In this document: positions 22,800 to 31,834 of the stretch, piece by piece
How the letters are laid out: the number at the start of each line of letters is the position of its first letter
Numbering within the stretch: position 1 is the stretch's first letter
NCBI GenBank assembly: GCA_017381865.1
Contig: JAFOBJ010000091.1
Span: 1 to 40,183, forward strand
DNA: 40,183 nt
Reading direction: 5' to 3'
Source of the DNA: Bacteroidales bacterium
Lineage (GTDB): Bacteria; Bacteroidota; Bacteroidia; Bacteroidales; F082
Made by a program: the position numbers and the translations under genes
Notes under the pieces: generated by a model
What the model was told of the DNA's origin: nothing
The model's database searches: none
Seen by the model: the letters and a program-made list of their open reading frames with translations, nothing else

Positions 22800-22873
22800 G
22801 GGGCATTAGCTCAGTTGGCTAGAGCGTTTGACTGGCAGTCAAGAGGTCATGAGTTCGATTCTCATATGCTCCA
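22800..22873 (+). tRNA. tRNA-Ala (anticodon GGC)
   Basis: The acceptor arms GGGGCAT and ATGCTCC pair over 7 bp and include the G3-U70 wobble that identifies alanine tRNAs. The anticodon stem TTTGA/TCAAG encloses the loop CTGGCAG, anticodon GGC. The T-arm is TGAG-TTCGATT-CTCA. No CCA is encoded; it must be added enzymatically. Confidence 0.95.
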
Positions 22874-22884
22874 CAAAATTGGCT

Positions 22885-22922
22885 AAAGCTAATGACTTAA
22901 ACCAAGGTCGTTAGCTTTTTTT
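22885..22922 (+). terminator. Terminator after tRNA-Ala
   Basis: Arms 22885-22896 and 22907-22918 pair over 12 positions including one T-G, with a 10-base loop and a run of T into 22922. Confidence 0.85.
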
Positions 22923-22956
22923 GTGATTAAAAAATAACAAATATTGTAAAATTGTC

Positions 22957-24174
22957 ATGGATTCAACATTAAAGTTTTCCGACATCGTTGCAGCGCGTAA
23001 CACATTGAAAGGCGTTGCTAAACAAACATCTATCATCCATTCCAAGTCATTTTCTCAAATGTCTGACGCCAATATCTTCTTGAAGTTGGAAAACATGCAG
23101 ACAACAGGTGCCTTCAAGTTAAGAGGCGCATATAACAAATTAGCTAACTTATCAGAAGAGGAAAAAGCAAGAGGCGTTGTAGCGGCTTCCGCTGGTAACC
23201 ACGCTCAAGGCGTCGCTTTCTCAGCAACGAAACTCGGCATGCAAAGCACTATCTTCATGCCTATCTTCACACCTCCTTTAAAAGTATTGGCAACAAAAGG
23301 ATACGGCGCAAATGTAGTGCTAGCTGGTAACTCATTCGACGACGCAGCAATAGCTTCTCAAGAATATATCAAAGAACATAACGCAACATATATCCATCCT
23401 TTCAACGACCCTTTGATTATCGCAGGTCAAGGTACAATAGGTTTGGAAATTATTGAACAACAACCAGATGTAGACGCTGTTATCGTTCCTATCGGCGGCG
23501 GCGGTCTCGTGGCAGGTATCGCAATGGCGATAAAAGAAATGAACCCTAAAATCAAAGTCATCGGCGTTAATGCCGCTGGCGCTGCTTCTATGGTGGCATC
23601 ACGCGAAGCTAACAAAGTCGTTTCTTTGCCAACTGTTTCTACAATCGCTGACGGTATCGCTGTGAAAACTCCAGGTTCTCTCACATTCGACATCATACAA
23701 AAATACGTCGACGATGTAGTAAGCGTAACCGATACAGAAATAGCTCACACAGCTTATCTCTTGTTACAAAGAGCTAAGATTTTGGCTGAGCCTGCAGGCG
23801 TCACTTCAATGGCTGCTGCTTTGTATAACAAGGCTAACCTTAAAGGCATGAACGTCGTTCCAGTTATCAGCGGCGGTAACATCAATATGCAAATCCTTTC
23901 TCAAATCATCGAAAAAGGTATGGTGGAAGAAGGTCTCAGAGCTACTATCAGAGTCATCGTTCCTGACCAATCAGGTGAGTTGAAGAAAATCCTCGCTATT
24001 TTCGAAGGCCTTAAAGTTAATATCAACGAAATCAACCACGAACGTTCATCAAATAAGGTTGAAGTCGGTAAGACAATGGTCACAATAAGCGTAAATCTCC
24101 AAGATAAAAATCAACTTAATACTATCGTAAATATGATCCGCGAACACGGACTCAATTGCGAAGTGGTTTCTTAA
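22957..24174 (+). CDS. ilvA: Threonine ammonia-lyase (catabolic/ACT-domain type)
   Basis: 405 residues. PLP enzyme that turns threonine into 2-oxobutyrate and ammonia. The PLP lysine is K54 in TTGAFKLRGA. Other motifs are SAGNHAQGVAF, PIGGGGLVAG and PVISGGN (about residue 304). An ACT domain fills about 325-405, as in the ~400-residue enzymes rather than the 500-residue biosynthetic IlvA with a double ACT-like tail. It probably supplies 2-oxobutyrate for isoleucine or propionate. RidA, encoded 4 kb away, removes the enamine/imine this enzyme releases. No clear TAnnTTTG promoter was found in the 34 bp between the tRNA terminator and the start. Confidence 0.92.
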   Translation: MDSTLKFSDIVAARNTLKGVAKQTSIIHSKSFSQMSDANIFLKLENMQTTGAFKLRGAYNKLANLSEEEKARGVVAASAGNHAQGVAFSATKLGMQSTIFMPIFTPPLKVLATKGYGANVVLAGNSFDDAAIASQEYIKEHNATYIHPFNDPLIIAGQGTIGLEIIEQQPDVDAVIVPIGGGGLVAGIAMAIKEMNPKIKVIGVNAAGAASMVASREANKVVSLPTVSTIADGIAVKTPGSLTFDIIQKYVDDVVSVTDTEIAHTAYLLLQRAKILAEPAGVTSMAAALYNKANLKGMNVVPVISGGNINMQILSQIIEKGMVEEGLRATIRVIVPDQSGELKKILAIFEGLKVNINEINHERSSNKVEVGKTMVTISVNLQDKNQLNTIVNMIREHGLNCEVVS

Positions 24175-24178
24175 ATAT

Positions 24179-24208
24179 AACTGTTAACTTAACAGTTGAC
24201 TGTTGACT
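24179..24208 (-). repeat. ttgactg-type 7-bp repeat with small hairpin
   Basis: AACTGTT-aactt-AACAGTT (24179-24197) forms a 7-bp stem, continued by ttgactg and ttgacta units that reach the stop codon of the convergent gene. It may act as the shared 3' end of both transcripts. Confidence 0.65.
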
Positions 24209-25145
24209 ATTTAAAAAAGGCATCATCAAGATCGCGAAAATCTCCGACTTTGATGATGTCTTTTTCTTTTATCCAAATGAAAATTGGAAATCTTCCGTAG
24301 GTAATATCAATGGCTTTGTTCGGCATGATGTGCCAATAATTGTAATCTTCTGTCATCGTTTCTTTACGAAAATTAACAATTCCATCAGGACTTCCCCAAA
24401 TAAAAATGTCAATATTTTCTGCTGAGAGTTCTTCTTTTTTCATCATCAATGATAGCTTCTTCATTCCTAATTTGCAATATTTACAACCTGAACTCACAAT
24501 CACAATCAGTTGATTTTCTTTCGTGTTAAAATCAGAAATGCTGTCAAATATCACTTCATCTTCCTTGAAATCAATCTTTGTAACTTCATCAAAAGATTCG
24601 TATAAATCAATGCTGCTCACTTCTTTTTCAGTGGAATAAAGCATTTTATAAATGGAATCTGGAGGGGAGATTATGAAGACTAAAAGAACAAAGAACGAAG
24701 AACAAAGAACGAAGAACTTTGAACTTTGAACCTCTGATAATGCCTTTTGTCTTTTGTCTTTTGACTTTTGACTTAATAAAAGGAGTAATATCAGTATGAC
24801 ATTTTTGATTATTGATTCCAACGGACTTAATTCAATCAATTCTCCGAAGCAATGGCAATTACTGTCTTGACGGAAAATTGCGGTATATGTTAAAAATAAT
24901 GTGAATAATGTTAATGTTAATAAAGAAATTCGCCAGGTGAATTTATAATTTATTTTAAGAATTAAGAATAATCCTAAAATAAACTCGCCTATTATTATTA
25001 TCCTCGAAACGAATGTCGTAAGGAGAAAACTAAATATGTTAAAACTATAAATGTAAATTTCAAATTCGTCGATGGAAATCAGTTTCAAAATGGCAGCTAT
25101 GATGAATACGCCGCCGACGAGTTTTGAACTAAGAATTTTGACCAT
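24207..25145 (-). CDS. MauE/DoxX-like membrane protein fused to a thioredoxin-like domain
   Basis: 312 residues. Residues 1-120 contain four likely membrane helices with the DSNCHCFGE motif found in MauE/DoxX-type proteins. A last helix (about 147-165) leads to a C-terminal thioredoxin-like domain with SSGCKYCKLG as CxxC-type site. Such fusions are thought to move reducing power across the inner membrane, with DUF-type lipid or redox partners. Residues about 124-154 (SQKSKDKRQK to FFVLCSSFFVL) are encoded by two 7-bp arrays, cttttgt and agaacaa types, so part of a loop and the start of a membrane helix come from repeat DNA. It is the last gene of a minus-strand cluster behind the AsmA-like gene. 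Confidence 0.72.
   Translation of the reverse strand: MVKILSSKLVGGVFIIAAILKLISIDEFEIYIYSFNIFSFLLTTFVSRIIIIGEFILGLFLILKINYKFTWRISLLTLTLFTLFLTYTAIFRQDSNCHCFGELIELSPLESIIKNVILILLLLLSQKSKDKRQKALSEVQSSKFFVLCSSFFVLLVFIISPPDSIYKMLYSTEKEVSSIDLYESFDEVTKIDFKEDEVIFDSISDFNTKENQLIVIVSSGCKYCKLGMKKLSLMMKKEELSAENIDIFIWGSPDGIVNFRKETMTEDYNYWHIMPNKAIDITYGRFPIFIWIKEKDIIKVGDFRDLDDAFFK
24685..24775 (-). repeat. Two 7-bp arrays inside the MauE-thioredoxin gene
   Basis: 24685-24732: agaacaa, agaacga, agaacaa, agaacga, agaactt, tgaactt. 24743-24775: cttttgt, cttttgt, cttttga, cttttga. All are stop-free in the coding direction. Confidence 0.85.
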
Positions 25146-25147
25146 TT

Positions 25148-25166
25148 ACTGTTGACTGTTGAACTA
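25148..25166 (-). repeat. ttgactg-type repeat between the AsmA-like and MauE-like genes
   Basis: Two and a half 7-bp units (ctgttga, ctgttga, act) fill the 18-bp gap and reach the AsmA-like stop codon. Confidence 0.7.
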
Positions 25167-28100
25167 TTTTAAGGATTCGTAAATCATATTCTTGAGTCTC
25201 AATGTTTGCTCAATCAAATGTTTATCTTCTTGATTGCCTTTAGGTTCTTCAAGTCCAGCGTTTTTCTTTCCTCTGAATCTGAATTTCATGTCGTCTAAAT
25301 CACCTTTTATTATGATTCCCAATCTTCTGAAAGGCCATGGATTTGATATTCCTAATCTGTAATCGAAAGTCATGTCAAGGTTATGGCGTCCGCCGACGAC
25401 AGCATGATATTTATCGACAGCGATAAGTGTCGGATAAACATCGATTTCGTTTTTGAATGCTGTAATTTCTACATTAAGATTATCGATTACGTTATGTTCT
25501 TTGTTCTTAAATCCTAGGATTCGTCCCAACTTCTTATATGTCTCGTTATCAAGTATTACCAAGTCTTTGCCATGGATTGCCATCGCACCTTTCAATGTTG
25601 AGAGTTTCATTTCATAATTTGATTTAAGATATGTCTCTACTGCGAAATGGAATTCTGCTTTTCCTGCAAAAGAGCTGAGCATTGGGACGAGAGTGTCGAG
25701 TTCTGGAACAAGGTTTATCATCTCAGCGATGTCAATTTCAAGGAGATGCAAGTCTAAACCGAGATAGAGATGGTTTTTGCGTGGTGACTTATACATCGCA
25801 GTGACTTTCATGCTTGCGGCGTCGGAAGTGAAGCCCATTTCTTGCAGCACCATCACGCCGTCTTTAACAGCAAGACCGCCACCGATATTCGTCAAATTCA
25901 TTTCTCCGACTGTGGCTTTTTCGATATTTGTGTTTAATGCAATGTCAACGCCAAGCGGCACAATAAATGGATTGTCTTCAACTGCATTTGTGTCGGCAAC
26001 TACTTCATCTTCAACGACTAATGTTGTATCACCCATGCCACTGAAAAGTTCCATAATCTGATTTGCGTCAGTGTAATAAGAAGTGAAATCGAGCGTTCCT
26101 TTTAAAAGAGCTTCATTTCTTAAAAACTCATCGACATTTTCAAATTTTCCTTTTAATTCAAAATCGGAATTGCCTAATAAAATACTGCTGTTATTTATCT
26201 CTATTCCTGTTGTATCATATTGAAAATCAATAGATGGAATGAATACTGGCAAAGATATGTCGCTCATTGTGAAGACGGCTTTGTTCAATTGTATTCCAGC
26301 ATGAGGATTCCATTGTAAAAGCAAGTCTTCTTGATCATCGTCATAGTCGGCAGACACATTGAAATCGAGTTTTTCTGTTGCGAAACTCATTTCTTCTCCC
26401 ATGTTAAACGACAGACTATCACCATTATACACTGCGATATACGATGCGTCTTTGCCGTTTTCTTTCATAAACATCGCAACGCTTCCTTTAGGATTATTGG
26501 TAAAGACTGTCATGTCGTCCATCGATGCGTCGATTCTTGAAAAGTTATAATCTGCATAAACCGACATCGGAATGTTTTCGTCTAAGATATTCGACAATTG
26601 AACATCGAAGTTGTAGTCTTTAAGATTTGCCTTTATTGTTTCTGCGACTTTCGCATCTAATTCATTTCCACTTATTTCTAAAGCGATAAAGCTGTTTGTA
26701 AGAGTTTCGGAAGTTGGATTTGGCAAAGTTAAATTAACATTAAGTTGATTGGCATTAACATTAATTGTATCGCAATAAACCACATTCATATCGTTCCATT
26801 GCAAATTTCCATTAACTTTTGCCTTTGCAAAATCCATGTTTGTAAGCTGATAATTATTGACATTAGCTTTAACATCTAATTTCACATTGCCGTTGGCTTT
26901 GATGTCTTCAGGAATGAAAGATTTGAGTTCGTCGAGTTCGGCATCGGCTTTAAGATTCAAGTCGCAATACATCTTATCCATCACGTCTTTTATGGTTCCT
27001 GATAAATAAAATGAGGAGTTTGACATGTTGGCGTTCAGATGATTAACATAAATATCAGATTTGTTGTTAAGGTCTAAATCAGCTTTTATAGAAGTGTTAA
27101 AATTTGTTATAGGGTAAGGCAGCATCTCAGGCATTGAGATCATACCTTTATTATATTCAATTTCAGCGTTCACGACAGGCATTGAAGTTTCGTTATAAAC
27201 GCCTTCGACATTAGCTGCGAGTTGAAGTTCGCCTTTAACATCTATGCCGTCGAGCAGTTCTTTGCGCATCGAAGCTGGGATAAGTTCGATGAGTTCTTCT
27301 GCAATTAAAGTATTGGTTTTTAAGTTCATATCGATGTTGATGTCGTCGGCTGGCATTGAGACCTTGCCAATCAAATCGATGAAAATATTGTTGAGAGCCA
27401 ATTGTGATGCGCCGAGTTCAACGTCCATTGTGCTTAATGTAGCGTTAAGAGGCATTATCATTCTGATGTCGGCTTTGTTCACAAGTTGCTCGTTATCCAT
27501 AATAAAAGACAAGTCACTGACAGTCAGTTCTGTATTACCTTTTATTATATCATAATTGTTAATTTCGCCTTTATATTTAAAGTTAAAAGAATTTAACTCA
27601 GCCAATTGTCCGGCGCTTTCATAAAATAAAACAGAAGAAGATGCTTTGATGTCGGCATTGATGTCATCGCCACACATTTCAGCATCTCCTTCTAATTTTA
27701 ATTCGTTAAGTTTCACAGCCATTGACAACGAGTCTGTCGTTTGTTGATATGCGATATCGCGAAGCGACATATTAACATTGCCAGCGATGTTTTCTCCATT
27801 CATTTTGCCTTTTGCTGACATATTCAACCCATTAATGTCGGCAAACATACCTTGAGTCAAGTCGGTGTATTTTACGGAGACGTCATTGAGTTTGAAGCAA
27901 ACCAAGTCGATTCCGTATGTTACTTCCGAGTTTTCCTCCACAGTTAATGTATCGGCCTGTGAAGTCGGAAAAATATCGATGTTTGTATTTCCCTGACTGT
28001 CAGTAAAAAGATTTACATAACCGCCATTCAATCTACATTCATCGATTATGATTTGATTTTCCTTAAAGAACTTTTTGACGTCCACTGAAACAACACATTC

Positions 28101-28379
28101 ATTAATATAAGCGAGCGTGTCGGATGGATTCCCGTCCATCGGATTGACAAGTACGACTTCATTGATTTTCAGTCCGACTTTAGGGAAGGACTTGAATATT
28201 GTGAGGTCGGCTCGTTTTATATCGAAGTCGCAGTTGATAAAATTAGGTGCTTGATTTTTCACTATTGATGTTAAGCGTGCCGGAGTCACCACAAACCAGC
28301 AAGCAACCATCACGGCCACCAATATGAATCCAAGTAATGATCCTAAGCTTATCAGTGTTATCTTCAGTGGTTTTTTCAT
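25164..28379 (-). CDS. AsmA-like inner-membrane/periplasmic protein
   Basis: 1071 residues. One N-terminal membrane helix (about 6-28) is followed by a very long beta-rich region with AsmA features: TPARLTSIVKNQAPNFI near the N-terminus, then DFDIKRADLTIFKSFPKVGLKI, and many repeated short 'D/N-x-x-L-x-V' strands. The C-terminal AsmA_2-like part includes GDLDDMKFRFRGK. AsmA-family proteins are thought to form bridges for phospholipid transport or outer membrane assembly. It starts 1 bp after the lipoprotein gene and is followed after 18 bp by the MauE-thioredoxin gene, so all are probably one transcript from the ridA promoter. Confidence 0.82.
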   Translation of the reverse strand: MKKPLKITLISLGSLLGFILVAVMVACWFVVTPARLTSIVKNQAPNFINCDFDIKRADLTIFKSFPKVGLKINEVVLVNPMDGNPSDTLAYINECVVSVDVKKFFKENQIIIDECRLNGGYVNLFTDSQGNTNIDIFPTSQADTLTVEENSEVTYGIDLVCFKLNDVSVKYTDLTQGMFADINGLNMSAKGKMNGENIAGNVNMSLRDIAYQQTTDSLSMAVKLNELKLEGDAEMCGDDINADIKASSSVLFYESAGQLAELNSFNFKYKGEINNYDIIKGNTELTVSDLSFIMDNEQLVNKADIRMIMPLNATLSTMDVELGASQLALNNIFIDLIGKVSMPADDINIDMNLKTNTLIAEELIELIPASMRKELLDGIDVKGELQLAANVEGVYNETSMPVVNAEIEYNKGMISMPEMLPYPITNFNTSIKADLDLNNKSDIYVNHLNANMSNSSFYLSGTIKDVMDKMYCDLNLKADAELDELKSFIPEDIKANGNVKLDVKANVNNYQLTNMDFAKAKVNGNLQWNDMNVVYCDTINVNANQLNVNLTLPNPTSETLTNSFIALEISGNELDAKVAETIKANLKDYNFDVQLSNILDENIPMSVYADYNFSRIDASMDDMTVFTNNPKGSVAMFMKENGKDASYIAVYNGDSLSFNMGEEMSFATEKLDFNVSADYDDDQEDLLLQWNPHAGIQLNKAVFTMSDISLPVFIPSIDFQYDTTGIEINNSSILLGNSDFELKGKFENVDEFLRNEALLKGTLDFTSYYTDANQIMELFSGMGDTTLVVEDEVVADTNAVEDNPFIVPLGVDIALNTNIEKATVGEMNLTNIGGGLAVKDGVMVLQEMGFTSDAASMKVTAMYKSPRKNHLYLGLDLHLLEIDIAEMINLVPELDTLVPMLSSFAGKAEFHFAVETYLKSNYEMKLSTLKGAMAIHGKDLVILDNETYKKLGRILGFKNKEHNVIDNLNVEITAFKNEIDVYPTLIAVDKYHAVVGGRHNLDMTFDYRLGISNPWPFRRLGIIIKGDLDDMKFRFRGKKNAGLEEPKGNQEDKHLIEQTLRLKNMIYESLK

Positions 28380-28380
28380 G

Positions 28381-28770
28381 TCAATTAGCCCTTATCAAAT
28401 CATATGTCGCTCTGAAGCCTTCATTGTTATACTTGAATTTCATCGAAGTAAGCTCCAAAATGTTACAATACTGAGGTAAAACAGCATCGTTAATTTCCAT
28501 TTTGTAATATTTTAAGAATTTATCTTCAGCACCTTCGTCGAATTCCCAAGTAAACTTTGAAGCCTCATCTTCTGTGACATCATCTCTGAGGTCCCATTCT
28601 TTACCTGTGCCATCGCTATAGTAGACTTCGTAATACATTCCGTCGGCAGTCATCCATTTTCCCACAATTTGAGACTTGTCGATGTTGGAAGTAGTTCCTC
28701 CGCCCAGACCGTTGCATGATGTCATGAAAACGGTCAATAGCAATAATGCCACAAAACTTAACTTTTTCAT
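28381..28770 (-). CDS. Small lipoprotein of unknown function
   Basis: 129 residues. A lipoprotein signal peptide ends in FMTSC (Cys19), followed by an NGLGGGTTS linker. The mature part contains IVGKWMTADGMYYEVYYSDG and a TFKWEF-like strand, in the style of lipocalin-like or 'DUF' domains that open with a G.W motif. I do not recognise a specific family. It lies 17 bp after ridA and immediately before the AsmA-like gene, so a role in the envelope is reasonable but unproven. Confidence 0.7.
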   Translation of the reverse strand: MKKLSFVALLLLTVFMTSCNGLGGGTTSNIDKSQIVGKWMTADGMYYEVYYSDGTGKEWDLRDDVTEDEASKFTWEFDEGAEDKFLKYYKMEINDAVLPQYCNILELTSMKFKYNNEGFRATYDLIRAN

Positions 28771-28787
28771 ATTATTGGTTTTATAGA

Positions 28788-29165
28788 TTACTTAGCTGCA
28801 ATCATTTCGATTTCAACGAGAACTTCTTTTGGAAGTGTTCTTACTGCGAAAGCTGCTCTTGCAGGAGGATTTTGTGTAAAACGTTTGCCGTATACTTCGT
28901 TCATTGCTGCGAAGTTAGCCATGTCGCTGAGTAAGCATGTTGATTTAACAACGTTGTCGAAAGTATAACCTGCTTCTGTCAAGATACCTTCGAGGTTTTT
29001 CATAACTTGTTCTGTTTGTTCGTAGATGCCGCCTTCAACGATGTTGCCTGTTGCAGGATTGATTGGAATCTGACCTGAGATGAACAACATGCCATTAACT
29101 TCGATGGCTTGGCTGTAAGGGCCGATTGCACCTGGTGCATTTTTTGTTGCGATAACTTTTTTCAT
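28788..29165 (-). CDS. ridA: RidA-family enamine/imine deaminase
   Basis: 125 residues, complete. RidA hydrolyses the reactive 2-aminoacrylate or 2-aminocrotonate released by PLP serine/threonine dehydratases. GAIGPYSQA, FISGQIPI, the catalytic Arg103 (PPARAAFAV) and Glu near 119-120 (VLVEIEMIA) are all in place, so this is an active RidA-type member. Its partner enzymes ilvA and sdaA are both in this window. It is first in a four-gene minus-strand cluster; a clear promoter lies 66 bp upstream. Confidence 0.93.
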   Translation of the reverse strand: MKKVIATKNAPGAIGPYSQAIEVNGMLFISGQIPINPATGNIVEGGIYEQTEQVMKNLEGILTEAGYTFDNVVKSTCLLSDMANFAAMNEVYGKRFTQNPPARAAFAVRTLPKEVLVEIEMIAAK

Positions 29166-29230
29166 TTTAGGTTTAATTTAGTTGTTTAACAATATTTTTA
29201 TTCTATTTACAATAATCCAAATTATATCCG

Positions 29231-29260
29231 CAAATTTAGAATAAAAATTTAAAAAAACAA
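29231..29260 (-). promoter_or_regulatory. ridA operon promoter
   Basis: On the minus strand TAAATTTG (plus 29231-29238) and TTG (plus 29258-29260), 19 bp apart. Confidence 0.65.
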
Positions 29261-29332
29261 ATAATGCAAGAAGTTAGTTATTAACAGATGATTGTTAATA
29301 AAATTAGGGGAAATTGAAAATGCTAAAAGTTT

Positions 29333-30826
29333 TTAAAAATCAAATTCTTCTCTTCTTGGCCTGGTTTCTTCCTGCCAAGAGAATCCGTCAAGAAATTCTT
29401 GATTATCATTGAGTTGTTCTAAAGGATATAAGGTTTCTTTGATGTTTTTATAATATTTGATATTGGAAATCTGTCGGTTTTTGATTATAATGTCCATTTG
29501 CGACGACTGCGAGAAGTTGATTCCTATCAGGCTGCCGTCGTCGTCGCGTAGCCAATAAATCGTTTCTGCATTGCCTTCGTTGAACATATTGTTCAGTTCG
29601 TTTTCCTTGAAAAATGCCGTGATTTGTTTTCCTTTTACCTGATTAAATCCGCTGATGCTATCTTCTTGTATCACAAAGGCATTAGGATACATCAGGAGGT
29701 TTTCGATAGCTTCTTTCTTGATTTTTACATTGATAGAATCGCCGCTCAGCTGTGAGTTGTCGGCCCAGATGACGGGTTTTTCTCTCATATAAATCATTGA
29801 GTCGCTCACCACATAATGCATCGAGTCGCATTTGCCTTGGATGTCGTTTCGGAAAAATCGCACGTTATAGAACGCTTTGATGCGTTTTACTTCGTTGTTA
29901 AGCGTGTCGAAAAAGACATACATCGTATCGGCTTTGGCAAATAAAGTGTCGGTTTCTTCGTAATAGATGGCTCGTAAGTTGTCGGTCATCATGCATTTGC
30001 CTAGATTGCGCCACATCTCGCCATATTCGCCTTTCAAAATTGCTTTGTAGCTGGTGTCTTCAACGATTACGTTGCTTAGTGCTTTTGCGTAGCCTGTGCT
30101 TTTGTTGTAATACATGGTGTCTGCCGTCATCGACTGTTCCTTGTTTTTCAAAGTTGCTCGTCGGTCGAGGTAAACGAATTCAGTTTCAGTATTATACCAG
30201 CCGTAATTTCCGATTAGGGTGTTTTCTTTGTTGTAGATATTTGTCGGGCCGTAGAAATACATCATCTCATTTTCTGTGTCGTAAACCAATGTGTCTGAGA
30301 CGATTTTATAGTCAGGCGCGGTTCCTACTACATCTTTTCTGAAATAAAGCACTTTGATGTCGTCGCGGTAATAGCCTTTTTTGCTTACGAGTTTCTTGTC
30401 GTTACGCGTTATGGTTCCTTTGTCGGGATATGTGGCAAGATGACCGACTCTGTCGTAAGTCATATATTGCGTTTTCAGAACAGTAGAATCATCTTTAAGA
30501 ACGACATCGTGGAAAAGCTCGGCGAATTTGGTTTTACCATTATATTTCAATAACTTACTATAAATATTTATGCTGTCGTTAACGATGATATGAACGTTGC
30601 CGAAGCCGTCGAAAAATTTCGTTTTTTCGTTTAAATATGCGCTGTCGCTGTAGAAATAAGTCGAATCTTGACGCATGACGACGTTGCCGATAAGACGCTG
30701 CACATCTTTGCCAAGACGCTCGTCGTAATCAGCTTTGTCGGCGTTCAGAATATGAATCGTGGTTTTCTTCTGAGCCGAAACAACACATGATAATAGCAGT
30801 AATATTATTAAAAGATAATGCTTCAT
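29333..30826 (-). CDS. OstA-like periplasmic protein
   Basis: 497 residues with signal peptide (ends VVSAQ). The body consists of repeating beta-hairpin units of the OstA/LptA type: 'GNVVMRQDSTYFYSDSA', 'DGFGNVHIIVNDSINIYS', 'FHDVVLKDDSTVLKT'. This is the N-terminal fold of LPS transport bridge proteins, so it may carry lipopolysaccharide across the periplasm or help insert LptD. Bacteroidetes have such OstA-like proteins in place of, or beside, LptA. It follows mlaD by 88 bp of repeat DNA in an envelope cluster with amidase, and lies near the lptD-like gene. Confidence 0.8.
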   Translation of the reverse strand: MKHYLLIILLLLSCVVSAQKKTTIHILNADKADYDERLGKDVQRLIGNVVMRQDSTYFYSDSAYLNEKTKFFDGFGNVHIIVNDSINIYSKLLKYNGKTKFAELFHDVVLKDDSTVLKTQYMTYDRVGHLATYPDKGTITRNDKKLVSKKGYYRDDIKVLYFRKDVVGTAPDYKIVSDTLVYDTENEMMYFYGPTNIYNKENTLIGNYGWYNTETEFVYLDRRATLKNKEQSMTADTMYYNKSTGYAKALSNVIVEDTSYKAILKGEYGEMWRNLGKCMMTDNLRAIYYEETDTLFAKADTMYVFFDTLNNEVKRIKAFYNVRFFRNDIQGKCDSMHYVVSDSMIYMREKPVIWADNSQLSGDSINVKIKKEAIENLLMYPNAFVIQEDSISGFNQVKGKQITAFFKENELNNMFNEGNAETIYWLRDDDGSLIGINFSQSSQMDIIIKNRQISNIKYYKNIKETLYPLEQLNDNQEFLDGFSWQEETRPRREEFDF

Positions 30827-30860
30827 TTTTTAGTCAACAGACACACGTTTTTGAGATGCT

Positions 30861-30916
30861 GAGTTCCTCAACTCCTAACTCCTAATTCCTAACTCCTAAC
30901 TCCTAACTCCTAACTC
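30861..30916. repeat. aactcct-type 7-bp array between mlaD and the OstA-like gene
   Basis: About seven units (aactcct, with aattcct variants) fill most of the 88-bp gap and reach the mlaD stop codon. Both orientations contain stops, and this unit type is not found in any gene here. Confidence 0.85.
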
Positions 30917-31817
30917 AAAATACGCTGAGTTTTATTTTCTTAGGATTTGCTTTTATTTCTTCCAAAATATAATTGAGTGTTGTAATGCTTTCATTTACAT
31001 TGTAATACAATGAGTCATCTTTTACTAAAAGACCTGCGGTGCCTTCGCCGTTGTTGATGCCTTTTATAAGTGTGTTAAATTCTGTTAAGCAATTTTCTAA
31101 AGATAAAACCAAATGATTGTAATCGATATTTTTCAAAGAATCGCTGACGGTGCCGAAGTTGTCGGTTATTGTTTCTAAATTATTTACGACAGTTGTAAGT
31201 TTACCGTCTTCGCTATCAACGAGTTGTTGTAAGTCGGAAGAAATAGTTTCGATATTGTTCATTGAAGAAGCCAAACTGCTTACGCTACTGTTGATGTTGT
31301 TTTTAAGTTCTTGATTTAACAAATCGTTAAGATTTGATGTTAAGTCATTAAGAGAAAGCAATAATGTTTCTAAATTATTTTTAAGAGGGAGGATGGTTTC
31401 TGTCACCATGTCCATTGCGCCATTATCGATTGTCGCCATGAGAGTGTCGCCGTTTTGCGCCATCTTTTCCGAATTTCCCAACACGAGGTTAATGCTTACG
31501 GAGCCCATGAGGCTTGAAGAAAGTTTTGCGATGCTGTTTTCAGGAATGTTCAAGTCGTTGTTAGTTGTGAATTCTACGATGATAGAGCCGTCTTGTTTTG
31601 GGTGGAAATTCAATGAACTTACGGTTCCGACTTGCATTCCGTTGATTGTGACGAGGTCGCCAGGGAGCAATCCTTTTGAGTTGTCGTATACGGCGTAGAA
31701 TTCAAATTGGTTGTTGAGTAATGATTTGCCTTTCAAGAAGTTAAATCCCCATACAAATAAAGCCATTGCCACGATGAATGATATCGCGATCAAGATGGAT
31801 TTTGTTCTGTCTTTCAT
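30915..31817 (-). CDS. MlaD/MCE-family lipid transport protein
   Basis: 300 residues. One N-terminal membrane helix (about 8-28) is followed by an MCE domain (about 36-115: YDNSKGLLPGDLVTINGMQVGTV). Then comes a long helical region with regular Leu/Asn/Ser heptads (about 130-250) that would form the MCE tunnel or a coiled coil. MCE proteins shuttle phospholipids between the membranes as periplasmic rings, working with MlaE/MlaF permease-ATPase, not seen here. It is 17 bp after the amidase gene in the same transcript. Confidence 0.88.
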   Translation of the reverse strand: MKDRTKSILIAISFIVAMALFVWGFNFLKGKSLLNNQFEFYAVYDNSKGLLPGDLVTINGMQVGTVSSLNFHPKQDGSIIVEFTTNNDLNIPENSIAKLSSSLMGSVSINLVLGNSEKMAQNGDTLMATIDNGAMDMVTETILPLKNNLETLLLSLNDLTSNLNDLLNQELKNNINSSVSSLASSMNNIETISSDLQQLVDSEDGKLTTVVNNLETITDNFGTVSDSLKNIDYNHLVLSLENCLTEFNTLIKGINNGEGTAGLLVKDDSLYYNVNESITTLNYILEEIKANPKKIKLSVF

Positions 31818-31834
31818 TTTATTTTTGTTTAAAA

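Noticed and set aside
22800-22873. tRNA-Gly reading of the GGC-containing anticodon loop
   Set aside because: The loop CTGGCAG puts GGC at positions 34-36, which reads alanine codons, and the acceptor stem has G3-U70.
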